NCBI GenBank assembly: GCA_964036045.1
Contig: OZ038392.1
Location: 21,416,090 to 21,480,089, forward strand
Direction of reading: 5' to 3'
From: Eutreptiella sp. 'Long Island Sound 2002'
Taxonomy: Eukaryota > Euglenozoa > Euglenophyceae > Eutreptiales > Eutreptiaceae
Length of the DNA stretch: 64,000 nt
This document shows positions 43,568 through 54,590 of this stretch, piece by piece; within the stretch, counting starts at the first letter, position 1, and the number at the start of each line of letters is the position of its first letter. Made by a program: the position numbers and the translations under genes. The notes beneath the pieces are model-generated. The model saw only the letters and a program-made list of their open reading frames with translations. It did not search any database and was not told the DNA's origin.

Positions 43568-45817
43568 ATGCCTGCAAAGCAACCCAAGAAGGGCAAGGGG
43601 AAGAAGGTGACAGTCACTGACCCCACGTCTGCCCCCGCCAACCCCGAGGTGCAGGCGGTGCTCGACACCCACATCGCCAACGTCGGCTCCGAGCACTTCC
43701 CCGCGGGCTATTTTCCCATCCCCTACACCCTCACCCCCCCGGACGCCGAATCCTTCCCCCAGCTCCCCCCCCTCCGCGAACCCCTGGAGGCCGCCCTCTT
43801 CGGCAAGTGGGACCACCCGGGCAATCCCTACTTGGTCTGGCGAATTGACGCCACCCGCGTCAACTTCGCCCTGACCAAGGGGGTTCTTAGCAGGTTCTGC
43901 TGTGCCGCGATGGGGCGGTATCCCACGACGCTCGCTGTCGAGTTGAAGCTTTCTCAAGTCACCCTTGAGGGCCTCAACAAGACCCTGAAGCTGTGCACTG
44001 CTGCAGCGTCAAAAGAGTTCGTCAACGTTCTCGAGCTGCAGGAGTAGCCGCCTAAGTGTCTCGACCCCGAGGAGCAGTGGCTGTGGGTGGATCCAGTCAA
44101 AAAAAGTGGCTGGACGCACCGCACGGCCACTGACGCCGTCGTGCGGTACCAGACGGTGAAGGTGCAGGCGTGGGATGCAGTAGCTCCCACGGAGTTCTCC
44201 ACCAACCGTCGCCTGCGCACCCACATCCCCGACATCACCCACCCCACCCTCTACAGCACCAACGCCCCCTTCACCATGCTTGGCATGGGTTGCCCCCACC
44301 CCTCCTTCCACAACTCCTACCCCGTCGCCTCCCACGACATCCCCAACCCCCCCATCGTCACGGAGGAGGGTTTTGCCGCGGCGGGCTACCGCCAGTATGA
44401 CCGCATCATCCCCGAGGATCTGTGGGCCAGACTGGCGGAGCTCGCCACGGTGGAACTCAACCCGTCGATGCTCGAGGAGGTGGACCTCCAGGCCCCCGGG
44501 GAAGGTGGGGGGCGCTATCAGACGACGGTCTCCAGCGTCCCCCACTGGCTCCCGGACGACCTCTGGCAGGCAGCTCTGGCCCTGCTGGGGTTCTCCCTCC
44601 CACCGCCGGAGGGACTTGAGGCCTTGTGCCCCAAGATCATCGAGCGGTGGGAGGCAGAACCCTGGAAGGGCTTCCAGATCCCCCACCGCGATTTTGCACT
44701 GTCAGTGAAACAGTCACTGCAGTGCATGGTCGTGTTCATCCCCCTCACCACCTCCCCCCCGTCCAAGTCCCTCCAGGTGTGCCCGGGCACGCAGGGGGGC
44801 TATCACGCTGCGAATCGGTGGGATATTGTTATCCCACCGCTTCGCAGCGTCACGCTCCTGCGCGGGACGGTGATCCATCGCGGTGCGGGCGGGCCTGGCC
44901 GGGCACTGTTCATCCCGTTTGCACCCGTCGGCTACCGGTCGCGCATGCTGACCGTGGAGCCTGAGAGTGTAACGGAGCTGATGAACAGTGTTCCGGTGAT
45001 GCCCTCCGAGCTTCTGGCCGAGGGGGCTGCAGTCGGGTCTCCTCTGGGCACAGAGGCCAGTTTGAACTTCAGCCCCCTCGACCAGGGGTCTGAGGAGGCC
45101 GAGGCAGACCCCGCGACAGACCCCGTGCCTGCCCCCCAAGAGGAGGACATGCCGGAGGCGCCGGCGGATGCGGAGGACACGCCGGCCGCGCCGGCTGATG
45201 CGGATGCCCCCCCCCCCCCCACAGAGTGCGGCAGAGGAGGCCGACCCCGTGCCCGATACCCAAGAGGAGGACATGCCGGAGGCGCCGGCGGATGCGGAGG
45301 AGAGGCCGGCCGCGCCGGCTGATGCGGATCCCGCCCCCCCCCCCCCACAGAGTGCGGCAGAGGAGGACGTCCTCACTCCCGACGCGATCCCCCAGCCAGT
45401 CTGCTTCGTGTCGCAGGTTGAGCAGCCGTTGGACCCCCCGGTGCCCTACATGGGGGACGTCCTCCTCCTGCAAGAGGGGATGTCTGCGGGGCTGTTTATG
45501 ACCCCCACCGACCACGCGCACGCGGGACCCACCGCCAAGGCGGCCAGAGCGGATGCCTGCCTCACTCCGCACATCCACCGGTGGTGGCTTCCCCCCCCGA
45601 GGCGACCGACCGGTGCCTCGTGCGCTGCACGGCCGGCACGGTGGTGTACTCGTTCGCTGCGCTGGGCGCCGCGTTCGTGCGGGAGCCAGGGGCCGCCCGC
45701 ATGGCCTGGATGGCAATGGCCCACTTCACGCCGCCCCTGAGCTCCCAGGACGCCGAGATGTTGGGCCTCGTCCGCGTGGACAAGGCACGCCGCACCATCT
45801 GCTCCTGCAGCGAGAAG
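43568..45817 (+). CDS. Exon 1 of C: 2OG-Fe(II) dioxygenase-like protein
   Basis: ATG 43568 (MPAKQPKKGKGKK) lies 18 bases after the acceptor. TAG at 44045-44047 sits between VLELQE and PPKCLDPEEQWLW in the same frame (likely Gln). It shares PDITHPTLYST with X, then has the metal-site motif IPHRDFA (His373, Asp375, counting TAG), distal His437 in GTVIHRGAGG and an Arg in GPGRALFIPF. Spacing matches X and B. A Glu/Pro/Ala-rich repeat follows (EEDMPEAPADAE, twice), with poly-C tracts at 45209, 45336 and 45592 that shift the frame, then a final folded part (GTVVYSFAALGAAFVREPGA) ending CSCSEK at the donor. The substrate is unknown. Confidence 0.7.
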
Positions 45818-46202
45818 GTGTGCCCGCGCGGTGCTTTGCATGCACGCGATTTTGTCACACGTCATACGCATTTGGCGCGCGCCAAATACCAGATTGGCGC
45901 GCCAACTTCGCAGCTGGCGCGCGCCAATTTCCATCTTGGCGCGCGCCAACTCATCGGTTGGCGCGCGCCGAGTGACAAGTTGGCGCGCCAAGTGTCCGGT
46001 TGGCGCGCGCCAAGTCCAGTTTTGGCGCGCCAAGTAGCTAGTTGGCGCGCGCCAAGTCCAGTTTTGGCACTTCAATTTAATTGGTTGGGTTTTATCGGAA
46101 ACGTTGTTGTGTGGCTGGTTTTTTTGTTGTCTGGGTTGTCGCATTGGTGTCGTTGTGTGCATTTGTTCAATGCTTGTTCAATGTGATCTTGCGTATTTGC
46201 AG
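45818..46202 (+). other. Intron 1 of C, filled with C palindromes
   Basis: Donor GAGAAG|GTGTGC, acceptor GCGTATTTGCAG, 385 bp, phase 0. It holds about ten TTGGCGCGCGCCAA units (45870-46060). Same position as intron 1 of X and the B intron. Confidence 0.85.
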
Positions 46203-47441
46203 GTCCCAATCCACTACGCCAATTTTCAATTGGAAGTGGACCCGCGTCCAGTGCCCGTGCCGGCCGGAGCGGAGCAGCTGGAGGAGCAGCCGCAGGAGCA
46301 GCGGCAGGAGCAGCAGGAGGGGTTGGAGGTGGATGTGGACGTGGAGGTGGATTGGGAAGTTCCGGAGGTCCCGGAACCGGCAGACTTCGGGGACGACTTG
46401 CACAGCCCCGATAAGTTTCTGAAGGTGACGTCCGCCGAGGCGACGGCGGTGGACGTCATCGATGGGGGGGAGACGAGGATCAGCCGCCTGTTCCAGGCGC
46501 AGGTGATTCGGCGGGGGTCCGGACCGAATAGGGTGGTGGAGTGCCCGTTCTGGGCAGTGGTGCAGGGGAAGGCGGGGGTGCAACCATGGGTTGTCTCAGT
46601 TGTGCCATTTGTGCAGGTGCGCCCCCCCTCCACGCACAACCGGCTCCTCCTCTGCAGCATTGACGCTCTGGGACAGCTGCAGAGGTGGAAGCACTGCGAG
46701 TGGAGCGACGTGCGGGCCATTGCCCCTGCCCCCCACTTGAAGGAAGCAGCGCAGGCATTTCTCCTCCGCTTCCAGAAGCAGCTCGTGGGGAGAGGGACCA
46801 AGGGGGAGAAGGGGGGCAGGGCCGGATCCGACGCGTCTGGGGACCCCTCCCTGCGGAGCAAGGGCCGCACGGAGCAGCAGGCCAGGGGCTCCAGGCGCCC
46901 TCGCCCCACGACCACCCCCCAGGAGGCAGCACAGGCAGCCCAGGCAGCGGAGGCAGCGGGAGACGGGGGGGGGGCATGGGAGAAGGCGGAGATTCTCCGC
47001 CTGGAGGCGGGAAACAAGCTGCTGCGCGAGCAGCTGAAGGCGGTGGAGGCCGCCCGCAAGACGGCGCAGGAGGCGCTCACCGGCGAGCGCGCCTTGTGGG
47101 AGCGGCGCGAGAAGGGGTGGGAAAAGCAGAGGGTGGAGTTGCAGCAGCAGCTGACCGCCACGGCGCAGGTGCGTGCAGTTGGGGGGGGGGCAGAGGGTGG
47201 TGCCGACCCCGACCATGTGCAGCATGTGCCGTACCTGCAGGCCGCGGCGGTTGAGTTGCACTCTGCACTCAGCGCCCAACGCCATGTGGCCATCAACATG
47301 GGGGTCAAAGAGGCCACCCTCACGGAGCTGAAGGGCCTGCTGGACAAGCACCCGGTTGCGCACCTGCTTGACCCCAAGCGCAGGCGGGCGGAAGAGGGCG
47401 AGGGGAGTCAGAGTCAGGGCAGCAAGCGGTCGAGGAAATGA
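46203..47441 (+). CDS. Exon 2 of C: coiled-coil protein
   Basis: 412 codons from VPIHYANFQLEVDPRPVPVP to TGA. The opening VP parallels exon 2 of X (VPFTAW). After a Gln/Glu-rich region comes a globular-looking part (TRISRLFQAQVIRRGSGP, then WAVVQGKAGVQPWVVSVV) and a basic linker (KGEKGGRAGSDASGD). A coiled coil (EILRLEAGNKLLREQLKAVE) follows, then a conserved tail (LHSALSAQRHVAINMGVKEA) and a basic end (KRRRAEEGEGSQSQGSKRSR). The own stop shows the transposase is a separate product, unless alternative splicing skips it. Function is unknown. Confidence 0.72.
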   Translation, partial: VPIHYANFQLEVDPRPVPVPAGAEQLEEQPQEQRQEQQEGLEVDVDVEVDWEVPEVPEPADFGDDLHSPDKFLKVTSAEATAVDVIDGGETRISRLFQAQVIRRGSGPNRVVECPFWAVVQGKAGVQPWVVSVVPFVQVRPPSTHNRLLLCSIDALGQLQRWKHCEWSDVRAIAPAPHLKEAAQAFLLRFQKQLVGRGTKGEKGGRAGSDASGDPSLRSKGRTEQQARGSRRPRPTTTPQEAAQAAQAAEAAGDGGGAWEKAEILRLEAGNKLLREQLKAVEAARKTAQEALTGERALWERREKGWEKQRVELQQQLTATAQVRAVGGGAEGGADPDHVQHVPYLQAAAVELHSALSAQRHVAINMGVKEATLTELKGLLDKHPVAHLLDPKRRRAEEGEGSQSQGSKRSRK

Positions 47442-47465
47442 GCAGGCACTGCACGTCGACATGGC

Positions 47466-47660
47466 TTTGGCGCGCGCCAAGTGGTAAGTTGGCGCGCCAA
47501 CTCCTGATTTGGCGTGCGCCAACAGGGGAGTTGGCGCGCACCAAATGAGAAGTTGGCGCGCCAACTCACGACTTTGCGCGCGCCAACTCAGGACTTGGCG
47601 CGCGCCAACTGACGAGTTGGCGCGCGCCAAGTCCCGAGTTGGCGCGCGCCAACTGCGTGC
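47466..47660. repeat. C-family palindromes before the transposase exon
   Basis: About eight TTGGCGCGCGCCAA units. A perfect donor-like GTAAGT lies at 47484, and the acceptor CGTGCCGCAG ends at 47744. Confidence 0.9.
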
Positions 47661-47761
47661 CAACTGTGTGCCAACTGTGTGCCAACGTGCACCAACCTTC
47701 CGTTGTATGATCCAACCCGCCTGCCACGTCCTCACGTGCCGCAGGTCTTTGTTTGTGCACC

Positions 47762-47969
47762 ATGCAGCGGGCCTTTGAGCAGCTGGCGCCCTCAAACTAC
47801 CGCGACAGGCGCGCGCGGCTGGCGCGCCTTCGCGAAGTCCTGGGGGAGATTTTGGGGCCACAACGGCAAGTACACGTCAAAACCGGCCGCCGCCGCATCC
47901 ACCTCGTTTTCGGGGAGGGCAAACCCCCCACCCCCAATTTGGAGCTGTTGGTCGCGGCCATTCTGTGGG
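47762..47969 (+). pseudogene. Transposase of C, 5' part (split by B)
   Basis: ATG 47762 (MQRAFEQLAPSNYRDRRARL), 17 bases after the acceptor, as in X. The N-terminal region aligns with X (RTRRRRLQELQEVV) and B (KARRRRLKAVQRLV). B cuts it after ATTCTGTGGG. Resuming after B with one GG removed gives LWESCKNGDSFRKLQYSRA in frame. Confidence 0.8.
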
Positions 47970-48149
47970 TGGGATGCAGCGTTCTAGGGCATGGTGCGGA
48001 ACCCCCCCAATTTTGGGTGTTGTTAATATGGTTGGAACCCGGAATTTCACATGTTACATGGGTGCACTTTGATGCAACAATGTGCCTTCCATGTTTCGTT
48101 TGCTCGATATTGCCCGTTTTGCACTTTTTGCGATTTGATCTTTTTGTGC

Positions 48150-48300
48150 TCTAACTAGTTAGAACGGGGTTAGAACGGGGTTAGAGCACTAGTTATCGCG
48201 GGCCTTATCGCGCGATAACCTAGTTATCGCGGGGGTTATCGCGGGGGTTATCGCGCGATAACTAGTTATTGCGCGAGTTATCGCGTAGGTTATCACGCTT
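48150..48300. repeat. A/B-family palindromes, 5' intron of B
   Basis: TCTAACTAGTTAGAACGGGG followed by GTTATCGCGCGATAAC units, ending at acceptor TTTTCGCTCTAG (48328). Confidence 0.88.
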
Positions 48301-48355
48301 CATTTTATGTTTCCCCTTTTCGCTCTAGCTCTCAAAGCCTTCGTATTCTTTGATA

Positions 48356-50467
48356 ATGGCCCTTGCTGCTGCCCACGCTTGGTGCGAGCACCATCAAAAG
48401 CTCCTTGGGGTCCGTCGCCTTGGCGGTCCTGAGGGGTTTACGATGGGTGACGCAAACGTGAGGCGCCCTGTGGCGACTCGCTTTGAACATGGTGCGGACT
48501 TTGGACTCCTTGTCCATAAGTCCCCCTTCATGGCCGACAAGAGAGACCCCCTGGTTCTCAGCAACTACATCTTCGAGTTGCTAGAGGTAAATCCAGGGGT
48601 TGCTGGATTCCTCATCCAGCTGCATCCCGAGGACGTGGACGCCGTATTGGAGTCCGTCACCGCCCATGCCGAGAAGGGTGCGGGGACGAAGACGACCCTT
48701 TATGTGGGTCAGGAGGAAGAGGAGGAAGTGGAGGAGGAAGTAGAGGAGGTGGAGGAGGTGGGGGCTGGGAAGGGGAAGCCCCACAACCCCCTCATGATTA
48801 GTGCCCAAAGGGTAAGGATCCGACCTGGTAAGGGGAAGGGGAAGTCAGATGGTTGGTTCCCCCAACCCCTCAGGCACAACACCCGCCGGGTCTGCAGTGA
48901 CGACCCCAAAAACAAGCTCCCCATGCACTCCATTTGCCCCACAAGGGAGTGGGAGCGTGAGTGGTATGGGGTCACCACCCCCAACATTATTTCGGGGCAG
49001 GGGGTGATTCTCTTTCCATTTGGGGCAACTCCCCCCCTTATTGGGGAGGCGGAGGAGGTGGTTGCCGCCGAGCCCTTGGGGGCCTTTAATAGGGACCCCA
49101 ATGACCTTGTGCTCACGGTGGGGGGAAAGCTGGTGGTCAACCACCTCTTGGAACACGATTTTTTGACTGATGTGCAGCTGCAAAGTCTTTTGGATGATTT
49201 GGATAGGGTGCCTCTCTCAGAGAAGGCACCCATTTTCAATGAGAACCCCCCCATTGTCGGCAGGCCCCAAGATTCTGGGACCCGCCGCACATTGTATGGC
49301 AACTATGGGGGTGCCAACCACCACAAGCACAACCCCCACAAGCTCCATGATCTGCCAGTCCTCAAAAGGGTGGCAGATCGTGTGCTCGAGACGGCGAAGA
49401 AGACTGTGGTGGGGGGGGTTGGATGGAGCTGCACCATCCTTGAAATGGCCGAAATTTCGAGCTATGACCACACCCCCCAACACCTCCATTGCGACGCCCC
49501 CCCCTACACCATTCCTGAAGGCACATTGATTGTCAATTGCCTTATTATGCTAACCCATAATCATGAGGAAGAGGATGGGTCACATTTTCTTTTTGTGCCC
49601 TCCAGTAGTTCGGGGTTCCCTGACCCTTGGGTGGAGAGGGCTGTGCCATTCCAGAGGGGCACTGCCTTTTTTTTTAATGCCCTTGATGTCCACCGGGGGT
49701 CGGGGATTCCCAAGGCCTCCCCCACGGGGGTGAGGGACCCCCGCCTCATGGCATTTTTTGCCATTGAGCTAACCCAGGGGGGGAATCTTCGATTCCCCAA
49801 CCTGCACGTGACACAGTCCATTAAAAGGCCCCAGCTGGGGGCACCTGGTGGCCGGGTGGCCAAGACAGTCCAGTGTGATGGGGCGGTTAGGTGTAGGGGG
49901 AAGGTGGTAGCCAATTGCTACGGATGCAATTGGCTGATTTTGTGCACCGCCCACAAAGATGGCCTTTGTTTGCCATGCCAGGAGGGCGAGGAGGCGGAGG
50001 GGGGGAAGGAGGAGGAGGTGGTGGAGGACCCCAATGGGGTCAGCATTGAGCAATCTGCTCAGTGCTTGCTCCCGGTGGGAACAACCAGCGGCCTTTTTTT
50101 GTTGTCGGGGTGGGGGAATGGGAGGGAGGTGATTGCCCCCCTCACTAATGAGGAGGCGGGGGGGGTCGCAGGCCACCCCGATCAGTGCCCCTTGGCCAAG
50201 GTGTGCCATGGGGAGGCACTGCCCTGGCCCTCCCTGCAAGGGCATGTTGGGATTAGGGTGCCGCCAGGGTGCATTTTGGTGGTGAGGAGGGGATTGTATG
50301 GAGGAGTGGCGAGGGTGGCCCCTGAGGTGGAGGGGGTGGCCCAGGTGGTGGAGTGGAGGCAAGTGGGGGAGTATGCGGCCGTCACGGACTTCGTGTGGCT
50401 GCGGAGGATGAACCTGGTGCTGGACGACGCCAAGAAGGAGGGCCAAGGCATGTGCCCATGTCACCAG
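48356..50467 (+). CDS. Exon 1 of B: 2OG-Fe(II) dioxygenase-like protein
   Basis: 704 codons from ATG 48356 (MALAAAHAWCEHHQKLLG) to the splice donor CACCAG|GTGTGA. The TGA seen right after is inside the intron. The N-terminal half includes a poly-Glu run and FNRDPNDLVLTVGGKLVVNH. The catalytic part has QHLHCDAPPY (His378, Asp380), a hydrophobic strand (GTLIVNCLIMLTHNH), distal His446 in DVHRGSGIP and Arg463 in DPRLMAFFAIE, a full HxD...H...R set. A Cys-rich region (CDGAVRCRGKVVANCYGC) and a second beta-rich region end in CPCHQ. The substrate is unknown; an RNA or DNA base is an inference from the setting. A carries a copy without the catalytic core. Confidence 0.75.
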
Positions 50468-50708
50468 GTGTGAAAACTTCCCACAACACCCTGCACTAAC
50501 CCCTGCTCTAACTAGTTATCGCGCTAGGTTATCGCGTTCTAACTAGGTGCTCTAACTAGTTATCGCGCTAGGTTATCGCGTTCTAACTAGTTATCGCGGG
50601 GTTATCGCGGGGGGTTATCGCGGGGGTTATCGCGCGATAACCTAGTTATCGCGGGGGTTATCGCGCGGGTTATCGCGTGTTTTTTTTTGTTTCTTTTATT
50701 TTTTTCAG
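50468..50708 (+). other. Intron of B, filled with A/B palindromes
   Basis: Donor CAG|GTGTGAAAAC, acceptor TTTATTTTTTTCAG, 241 bp, phase 0. Contains CTAACTAGTTATCGCG and GTTATCGCGCGATAAC units. Homologous in place to the introns of C and X. Confidence 0.87.
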
Positions 50709-52538
50709 GCTACCATCATGTAGCTGCCCCGTCTCTTCGTCAAGGACGAAGCCCAGGCAGCCGAGGCAGCAGGAGGAGCAGCAGAAGTAGCAGGGGCACG
50801 GCCCGCCAAGCCGGTGGCGGGCCGTGTGGAGCTGGAGGGGGAGAAGAGGCTGCCGGAGGGGGCGTCGTGCCGGTGGGGGGAGCCTGGGGATGAGGCCTGC
50901 AGGATGGGGGGGACGGGATGGTACCGGCAGGTCACCATCACCGAGAAGGAGGGGGGTGTGGAGAGGAAGACCAACCTCACCCTCCCCTCCTATGTGTGGG
51001 TTGGGGGGGAAACGGCCAAGTGGCCGAATGCCACAGAGGGGGAAACGGTTGCGGCTTTTTTGTGTTTGTTTGGGATGAGCGACCCCCCCCAAAGGAAATC
51101 TTATTTCCTTTTGAGGGTGTGTTTTTTGTGGGAGGGGGAGTACACTGGGAGGGAAGTGTGGCAGAAGCTGCACAGGGGGGGGGGCATCCACCAGGTTGGT
51201 GGGTATCACCCCCCCCCTTCTGTGGTGGACGCCACTGCCGAATGGATTCGGCAGTATGCACCCAAGGGGGGAAGGCCGGGAAAGCAGACGAAGCGGGGAC
51301 CTGACGTGGTGGTGGTTGAGCCGGATGCCCCCCCCCCCCTTAAGGGTAAGGGCCAAACCCCCGCCCCCAAGCCCTCCCCCAAGCCGTCGAAGGTGGCGAA
51401 GGTGGCGGCCCAGCCCCCCCTTGAGGCCCTTGATGTGGAGGCCTTGGGGGCCAGTGTGGCCACCCACGTGACGGACGCTTGCCAGGTTTTGGTGGAGCAG
51501 GCGGCCGCCACGGGGGTCGAGGCCGCACTGGCCAAGGGTCGGTTGGCCGACCACAAGTCGGCCTTGGCGAAGGCCGAAAAGGTCCAGGGCAACACCCAGC
51601 GTGCCTTGGACCAGGCCCTCAACCTGGCCGCCAAGAGGGGGGAGGAGGTGGAGCCGATGAGGAAGGCCCTGAGGGACGCCCAGGAGGGGAGGCGGAAGGC
51701 GGAGGTGGAGGCGGCCCAGCTGAGGGTGGAGGTGAAGGGGCAGCGGAGGAGGGGGGATGACGTCCAGCAGCGTCTGGGGGTGGCTGAGGCGCAGGTGCGC
51801 AGCCTCACCTCCACCCTCAGTGCCTCCTTCACCGCCCAGCAGGGGCTGGAGCCGCAAGGGGTGCAGAGTCAGGGTAGCGGGAGTAGGAGTGGGAGTCAAT
51901 GCCTCGTGGGTTTGCTAAGGGGGTTGCCTAAGGGCATTTTTCGTGGGGAGGAGCGATATGGGGCCCAAGTGGACATGTGCCACTTCGGCCTCGTGGGAAG
52001 TGGAAACCCCAACCCCTCTAATTTTAGGGCGACCCACATGGCCGCTGCTACCCTGAGGCCTGCCCTCACCCCCTTGGTTGCAGACCTCAATGCGTATTGC
52101 ACCTCCAATGCTCCACCATGGTTCACATGGTGTAGCATCCAAGTTGTTCGCCCCCAAGGGACGGACACCATGGGCCTTCACGCCCATTTGCGTGATGGGG
52201 CGCCCATGGCGCTTATTGTGTGTGTGGGGTCTTTCACGGGGGGTTATTTTTGGGTGGAGAGTGGTGGCCTACTGAATCCCTCCCTGAGGGAAAAAAAGCG
52301 GCACACCCGTGTGTGCAAGGGTAGGGCGGTGGAGGGTTGGGCATGCACCGCCACCCCCCAAGCCCCGGTGTTGTTCAACACCAGGGCACTACACGCTCCA
52401 TTGCCATGGGAGGGCGAGCGATGGAGCCAGATTTTTTACAGTGCGGGGGGGGTGCTGCAGTGCACGCCTCTGTGGCGGCAGCAGCTGGTGTCCATGGGTT
52501 TTAGGGTGCCCAATGCTTGCTCTAACCCCACCAATTAG
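50709..52538 (+). CDS. Exon 2 of B: coiled coil plus second oxygenase-like domain
   Basis: Opens ATIM-TAG-LPRLFVKDEAQA; the TAG (50721-50723) is CAG in A. A folded stretch (WYRQVTITEKEGGVERKTNL, then GWVG/CLFGMSDPPQRKSYF region) precedes a Pro/Lys linker and a coiled coil (51.55-51.80 kb, KVQGNTQRALDQALNLAAKR). The last 200 residues resemble another double-stranded beta-helix oxygenase: TWCSIQVVRP, GLHAHLRDG (an HxH where HxD is usual), GSFTGGYFWVE, and NTRALHAPLPWEGERWSQIF with His and Arg. TET/JBP-like families have this order, but I cannot prove membership. The end may be spliced before 52538. Confidence 0.65.
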
Positions 52539-52549
52539 TGCGCACTAAC

Positions 52550-52765
52550 CCCTGCTCTAACTAGTTATCGCGGTAGTTATCGCGCACTAACTGGGTGCTC
52601 TAACTAGTTATCGTGGGGGGTTATCGCGTTCTAACTAGTTATCGCGGGGGGTTATCGCGGGGGTTATCGCGCGATAACCTAGTTATCGCGGGGGTTATCG
52701 CGTGGGTTATCGCGTGTGTTTTTTGGGCCCTTGCTTCAAAACGCTCCCTCATTTCCTGCCCAGGC
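52550..52765. repeat. A/B-family palindromes before the transposase exon of B
   Basis: GTTATCGCG / CGCGATAAC units, ending with acceptor CATTTCCTGCCCAG at 52764. Confidence 0.87.
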
Positions 52766-52779
52766 CCTCTTATTCTTCA

Positions 52780-54439
52780 TGGATAATGCTGTCAATGAGG
52801 CCCTGAGGGCTCTCAACACAGCTAACCTCCGGCGGTACACCGATCTGCAGTGCCCCAAGGCCCGGCGGCGGCGTTTGAAGGCGGTTCAGCGGCTAGTGCG
52901 AGTTCTATTGGGTGACCCGAACGTTGTGTGTGGCACCAACACCAAAGGAGAAGTTTGTTTAAGTGGTGGGGCGTGCACTGCCCTGTCTGGCCCACTTGGT
53001 GGCCATCTTGCATTAACAGCTCAGGAGCATGAGGCCCTGAGCATGCTACACATGGCATGCAGCATGCATCTCTCCCAACGGGCCCTTTTGCGAATGCCCC
53101 GCCGTTGCACACAACGGGACCTAAGGACCGTTCGGCAACGGATCATGCCCTACTTTCCCCAAACAACCATTGTAAAGTCTACCACAAGCCGCAATAGGGC
53201 AGCTGCCCATGTGCCTTTGCAATCAATTGTGCAAAATGAAATATCAATGGCCCGAGTTATTGGGAAACCCCCCCCTAGTGGCGTTGCCATTGTTGTTATT
53301 TCAGTTGATGCGACTTCCTTGTGGAAGGCATCCTCCACCCGTGCGGATGTATGGGTTAATGTATGGGGGGGGGGCAAAGTATGCTTCGAAGGTGAAGCTA
53401 TGGGCCTCATGGTTTTTCATGGATGGCGGAGATTAATAGGCTTTTTTGAGAAGCCTGGACATCTCCGCCAACCTCAACCAAGAGGTGAGGGATGTGGAGG
53501 AGGACGCTGTCCTCTTTCAAAATCAATTTTTGACTTGCACTGTCATTTTGACAGGGGATGGGAAGGGGATGCAAGCAATGGGGGGGGGCTGGGTCTAAGT
53601 GTTGGTTGTGCAAAGACCCCAATGGTATTGTTGAGCAAAGGGGGGTGGAGTCCACCTCAAGATGGGGGGCATTCTTGAGAAGTGTGACCCCTGATAGGCG
53701 GCCGGGGGACTACCAACATGCAGCATGCCGCATCCTAAACGGCATTGCAAAGCGCATTGAGACCACCCTTCAGGCCCTCCCCCCTGGTACCCCTGGTAAG
53801 GCCCAAGCTCTTGCAGCTTTGCAGGCTTTCAAACAAGCCCTCAAGGATGAGACCTCAGGCATCCCTCTGAGGGAACGTCTCCCTTCGGCCTCAAGGGCCA
53901 CAGAAAAAGATTTCGATCTAACAAGCACCAAATTTTTCCTAACCCCCCCCCCCTTCCAAAGGCAATTTGTGGATTGCCTCAAAGATCATGTCCCCACAGT
54001 GAGGACCCCTGGGGGACCTTTGTTATGGGTTGTTGTGCATGTCATGGTGAAATGCATTGAGGGTTTGTATGAGCTTTGGAGGGTGAGGGAGATGTACACT
54101 CTAACCCAAGTGGAACGCCACCGTGCGTTGACCACCAAATTTTCAAAAGCGTGGGGAGACTCAGGTTGGTCCCCCACGAGGTGGATCCATTGGTGCTTGG
54201 CACATTCAACCTTTTTTGCCGAGAAATGGAGGAACATTTCTCAGTTTTCCTCCATCCCAACGGAGTATCGGCATGGGCCTTACAAGAGGAGGCCCAAAAA
54301 TTGTTTTAAGGGTTGGTCTTTGGTGAGGCCAAGTATGTCCCTCCGCCACATGCACCATTGCATGTCCATGAACGCCCTGGAGCAAGGGCTTTTGGGACCG
54401 GAGGCAGCCAAGGCCTCAGACATTGATGACTTTGTATGA
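52780..54439 (+). CDS. Transposase-like protein of B (frame changes at G runs)
   Basis: ATG 52780 (MDNAVNEALRALNTANLRRY), 15 bases after the acceptor, to TGA 54439. Motif order is as in X: VISVDATSLWKAS, ILTGDGKGMQAMGG, KCWLCKDPNG, PGDYQHAACRILNG and TEYRHGPYKRR (candidate Glu). The frame is broken at a G10 run (53365-53374) and a G9 run (53580-53588), and TAA TAG occur at 53434-53439 where A has GAA CAG. Allowing for the homopolymers and TAR as Gln, the coding sequence is whole. Either the gene is dead or the tracts are miscounted. Confidence 0.7.
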
Positions 54440-54507
54440 AAAACGACCACACATGCTTTGTGCCAAGTGTTTTGTGTTGTTTGTCCTAGGGAGGGAGGGA
54501 GGAGGGG

Positions 54508-54590
54508 TGCGCGATAACTACACGCGATAACTACGCGATAACTGAGTTATCGCGCGATAACTAGAGCGATAACTAGTTAGAGCAAGGTGC
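54508..54590. repeat. A/B-family palindromes at the right end of B
   Basis: CGCGATAACT and TTATCGCGCGATAAC units just downstream of the transposase, followed by about 0.24 kb without a gene up to the terminal repeat. Confidence 0.87.

Noticed and set aside
45850-46060. Open frames reading LARAKYQIGAPTSQLARANF-like repeats as a protein
   Set aside because: They are translations of the intronic TTGGCGCGCGCCAA array. Splice sites place them in an intron, and all frames stay open.
49217-49914. Minus-strand frames within exon 1 of B
   Set aside because: The plus strand encodes the conserved HxD...H dioxygenase motif series shared with X and C; the minus frames are shadows.
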